32,512 nt of DNA from NCBI GenBank assembly GCA_023442755.1, contig JAEZXS010000204.1:1-32512 (forward strand), given 5' to 3'. The stretch is from Pseudomonadota bacterium. GTDB lineage: Bacteria; Desulfobacterota; Syntrophobacteria; Syntrophobacterales; Syntrophobacteraceae. The notes under the pieces are model-generated. The model saw only the letters and a program-made list of their open reading frames with translations. It did no database searches and was not told where the DNA came from. The position numbers and the translations under genes are program-made. Positions within the stretch are counted from its first letter, which is position 1. The number at the start of each line of letters is the position of its first letter. Below, piece by piece: positions 30,352 through 32,512 of this stretch.

Positions 30352-30660
30352 ATGAACGAATTTACGGAAGAGAGGACTTCCCGCGGGAAGATATTCCTGC
30401 GGTTTGTATGCACCCTGATCTGCCTCGTGCTGTTCCACGTTCTGCAATTCGTTATCGAAGCCCTGGGATTGGTACAATACGCCATTCTTTTTGTCACCAA
30501 AAGCTACAGTGAACCGCTTCGCGTCTTCCTGAACCGTGCCGCGGCGTATTCGTACCGATTGATCCGGTATATCACACTGAACGAGAACACCCGTCCGTTT
30601 CCGTTCAGCGACTTTCCGCCGGAAATGGACCCGCCCGAAGAGCCCGTTCGGTTTGACTAG
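30352..30660 (+). CDS. DUF4389 membrane protein, 102 aa
   Basis: This small membrane protein belongs to the DUF4389 family; its role is unknown. Two hydrophobic segments lie at about 13-50 (FLRFVCTLICLVLFHVLQFV and IEALGLVQYAILFV), followed by the family end RYITLNENTRPFPFSDFPPE. ATG 30352 has AAGGAG seven nt upstream; the frame is open further but without a ribosome site. Its stop codon TAG and that of the convergent gene share the palindrome CTAG at 30657-30660. Confidence 0.85.
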   Translation: MNEFTEERTSRGKIFLRFVCTLICLVLFHVLQFVIEALGLVQYAILFVTKSYSEPLRVFLNRAAAYSYRLIRYITLNENTRPFPFSDFPPEMDPPEEPVRFD

Positions 30661-32420
30661 GCCGGCTCTTTGCCCGGATTTTCGCTTTCGATCGGGCTTT
30701 CCAGCGTAAAGCCCGATTCGTCCCGGCAAATCTTGCTGACAGAAGCATAATTCCGGCGTATTTCGAAAAGCCTTTGGAGCGGTGTTCCGAGCACCATAGA
30801 TAAAATTATCCGGTTTACTCCGGCGTGCCCGACGACAACGATATGGGGCTGTGCCGAGTGCGCCGCCTCGTAGAAGACCGGCAGGACCCGCATCGCGCAA
30901 TCGAAAAAACTCTCGCCCCCCGGCGGACGGAAACGAACAATATCGCGGCCTCTTTCCTCGAACCGCTCGGGGCAGTCGCGCCTGACTGCCTCGAACGGCA
31001 TTCCGTCCCATTCTCCCAGGTCGATTTCCCGCAGGTCTTTCCGCACCGTGGGGTAGAAGCCGTGCGGGCCGGCAATGATACGCGCCGTCTCGATGGACCG
31101 GCCGAGGTCGCTGCACCATACGGCGGTAAGCGGAACGTCTCGGAATCTTTCCCTCAGTTCCTCCGCCTGCCTCACGCCTTCGGGACTCAGCGGCAGATCG
31201 GTTTGTCCGATGAAATGCTTCCCCGGACCCGGAAGACGGATTGCCCCGTGGCGGACGAGGTAGATGGTTTTCTTTGCCGGGGAGGCGGCTCCGCGAATCT
31301 CTTTTTCAAACTTTTCAATGACTTGCCGTACTCCGATCCCGCATTGTTGCTCTACGAAAGCCGCTATCCTCTCGGCCTCATGCCTGCGCCGGTCGATCGC
31401 TTCGACTGCTCCGGGTTTTCCCGCGCGCTTTGCGAGTGCCTCCAGAAACCGCTCCTCGATCGAGACCAGTCGATCTTCGGCAACACATTTATCGGCAAGA
31501 TAGACCAGCTCCGCTTCCAGAGTCCGATACCCGTCACGCAGGTCCATGTGGTTTTCCACGATGTCCGCGACCCGAAGATAGCCGGCTTCTCGCAGGATGT
31601 CCGCGCCTGCCGCGGCGTGGTTGGGCCTTTCCCTGGCAATGTCGTGCAGAAGCCCACCGGCGGCTGCGGCCTCGACATCCACGTCCGAGCCGGAAAGGCG
31701 CAAAAGTGCTGCCATTGTCCTGGCGAGTCCGGCAACCACCCTGCAGTGGACTATTACGTTCCGCGGTACGAAATGCAGAAGGTGAAACGCCCTGCATTCC
31801 GCTCCCGTGGGGATATCTTCCCGCTCCGCGTAAGCGCGCAGCCTGCGGTAATCTTCCGGGGTGTCGAAATCCAGCGTGGTTCCCTGGTCGGTTACGTCCA
31901 CATCCAGGGCTTTTTCGTCGTATTTTTCGAGAAAGGCCCTCAGGCCTCCCGGCGTGTCCGGATCGAGTTCCCGGATTGGCAGGGCTGAAGAGATGAGGGG
32001 AGGGTGCCCGCGAAGGCCGAGAAAACGGGGATAGACGATTTCCGCATCGGATTTTTCATATGCCTGGAGCAGGCTCTTGACTGTGTGCGCCTTGATGAGA
32101 GGAACGTCGACGGGGAGGAGGAAAAAAGCGCCGATCTCCGGGCCGAAACTGTTCACCCCGGAAATCACGGATGAGAGCATTCCGCGGCGATAATCGACGT
32201 TGAATATGCTTTTCACGCTCAGGCCGGCCAGGACGGGAGCGAGCCTGTCGGCCATATGGCCTGTCACGACCCTGATATCTTCGATTCCCGCCTCGCGGAA
32301 GCGATCCGCCGTGATTGCCAGGGGAGTAGAGCCGCCGAGGGGCAGCAGGGGTTTGAAGGCGCCCATGCGCGACGAAAAGCCTGCCGCCAGAACCAGGGCT
32401 GCGATCTTCCCGCGCTTCAT
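30657..32420 (-). CDS. Triple fusion: MobA-like nucleotidyltransferase, HD domain, histidine phosphatase
   Basis: This 587-residue protein joins three enzymes. Residues 1-200 are a MobA/MocA-type nucleotidyltransferase (LAAGFSSRMGAFKPLLPLGG, LLPVDVPL, LRGHPPLIS), which adds CMP or GMP to molybdopterin. Residues about 215-370 form an HD phosphohydrolase (IVHCRVV, LLHDIA, ENHMD, LADK). Residues about 395-580 are a histidine phosphatase (LVRHGAIR, CSDLGRSIETA, REIDLGEWDG, VVVGHAGVNR). All key residues appear present. The start codon overlaps the stop of xdhC (ATGA), pointing to molybdenum hydroxylase cofactor maturation. The roles of the HD and phosphatase parts are unknown. Confidence 0.9.
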   Translation of the reverse strand: MKRGKIAALVLAAGFSSRMGAFKPLLPLGGSTPLAITADRFREAGIEDIRVVTGHMADRLAPVLAGLSVKSIFNVDYRRGMLSSVISGVNSFGPEIGAFFLLPVDVPLIKAHTVKSLLQAYEKSDAEIVYPRFLGLRGHPPLISSALPIRELDPDTPGGLRAFLEKYDEKALDVDVTDQGTTLDFDTPEDYRRLRAYAEREDIPTGAECRAFHLLHFVPRNVIVHCRVVAGLARTMAALLRLSGSDVDVEAAAAGGLLHDIARERPNHAAAGADILREAGYLRVADIVENHMDLRDGYRTLEAELVYLADKCVAEDRLVSIEERFLEALAKRAGKPGAVEAIDRRRHEAERIAAFVEQQCGIGVRQVIEKFEKEIRGAASPAKKTIYLVRHGAIRLPGPGKHFIGQTDLPLSPEGVRQAEELRERFRDVPLTAVWCSDLGRSIETARIIAGPHGFYPTVRKDLREIDLGEWDGMPFEAVRRDCPERFEERGRDIVRFRPPGGESFFDCAMRVLPVFYEAAHSAQPHIVVVGHAGVNRIILSMVLGTPLQRLFEIRRNYASVSKICRDESGFTLESPIESENPGKEPA

Positions 32421-32512
32421 CTATTCTTTTCCGCCCGCGCCTGGATCATTTCCGCAATGATGCTGACCGCGATCTCCTCCGGGGTTTCCGCTCCGATTGC
32501 GAGCCCCACGGG
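32417..32512 (-). CDS. xdhC: XdhC-family protein, C-terminal end
   Basis: Only the last 31 residues are in the window (PVGLAIGAETPEEIAVSIIA and on). They match the C-terminus of XdhC/CoxI proteins, which load molybdenum cofactor, often sulfurated, into xanthine dehydrogenase-type hydroxylases. The stop codon overlaps the start of the fusion gene downstream, so translation is coupled. Confidence 0.8.
   Translation of the reverse strand, partial: PVGLAIGAETPEEIAVSIIAEMIQARAEKNR

Overview
The window looks like a chromosomal piece from a strictly anaerobic, GC-rich deltaproteobacterium (Desulfobacterota, of the syntrophic or sulfate-reducing Syntrophobacter type). This is an inference from gene content: a cytoplasmic HdrA/Mvh hydrogenase complex that uses selenocysteine, ferredoxin-linked indolepyruvate oxidoreductase, a DUF362 ferredoxin protein, and sigma54-dependent regulation. 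No rRNA, tRNA, CRISPR array or prophage was seen.

Positions 1-3733 hold the end of hdrA followed by mvhD, mvhG and mvhA. Two of these genes appear broken to a standard gene finder, because mvhD has two in-frame TGA codons (879, 1032) and mvhA has one (3632). Each TGA sits where the family has an essential cysteine. Each is followed 19-22 nt later by the loop of a small hairpin of the same design (stem ending in CC, loop starting TGG). They are best read as selenocysteine codons with bacterial SECIS elements. The complex would couple H2 to heterodisulfide-type or ferredoxin chemistry by electron bifurcation.

Positions 3762-7260, mostly on the minus strand, hold a small unknown gene, a four-helix-bundle protein, an orphan receiver protein whose phospho-accepting Asp is Glu, and an NtrC-type sigma54 activator. 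Divergent from the activator, positions 7675-16971 form an aromatic/branched amino acid module: livK, livH, livM, livG, livF, a phenylacetate-CoA ligase and iorA/iorB. Uptake, ferredoxin-dependent oxidation of aryl-pyruvates and CoA activation of aryl-acetates would work together.

Positions 17159-20629 hold accessory genes: a phosphodiester-glycosidase-like lipoprotein, a second small lipoprotein, a Cys-rich 73-aa protein, a 183-bp MITE-like element, a mazEF toxin-antitoxin pair and a coiled-coil protein. Positions 20718-28375 hold trpS, a malic enzyme/phosphotransacetylase fusion, a DUF362 ferredoxin, an MNT/HEPN pair, and thiC under a TPP riboswitch with a clear terminator. Positions 28440-32512 hold a DprA/SLOG-like protein with a palindromic repeat inserted in frame, a DUF4389 membrane protein, a MobA-like/HD/histidine phosphatase triple fusion and the end of xdhC, suggesting molybdenum-hydroxylase maturation.

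Three families of short palindromic repeats recur between genes (near 9011-9179, 12810-13045 and 28390-28936). All positions were read by eye. Promoters and hairpins are pattern matches, not folding or search results.
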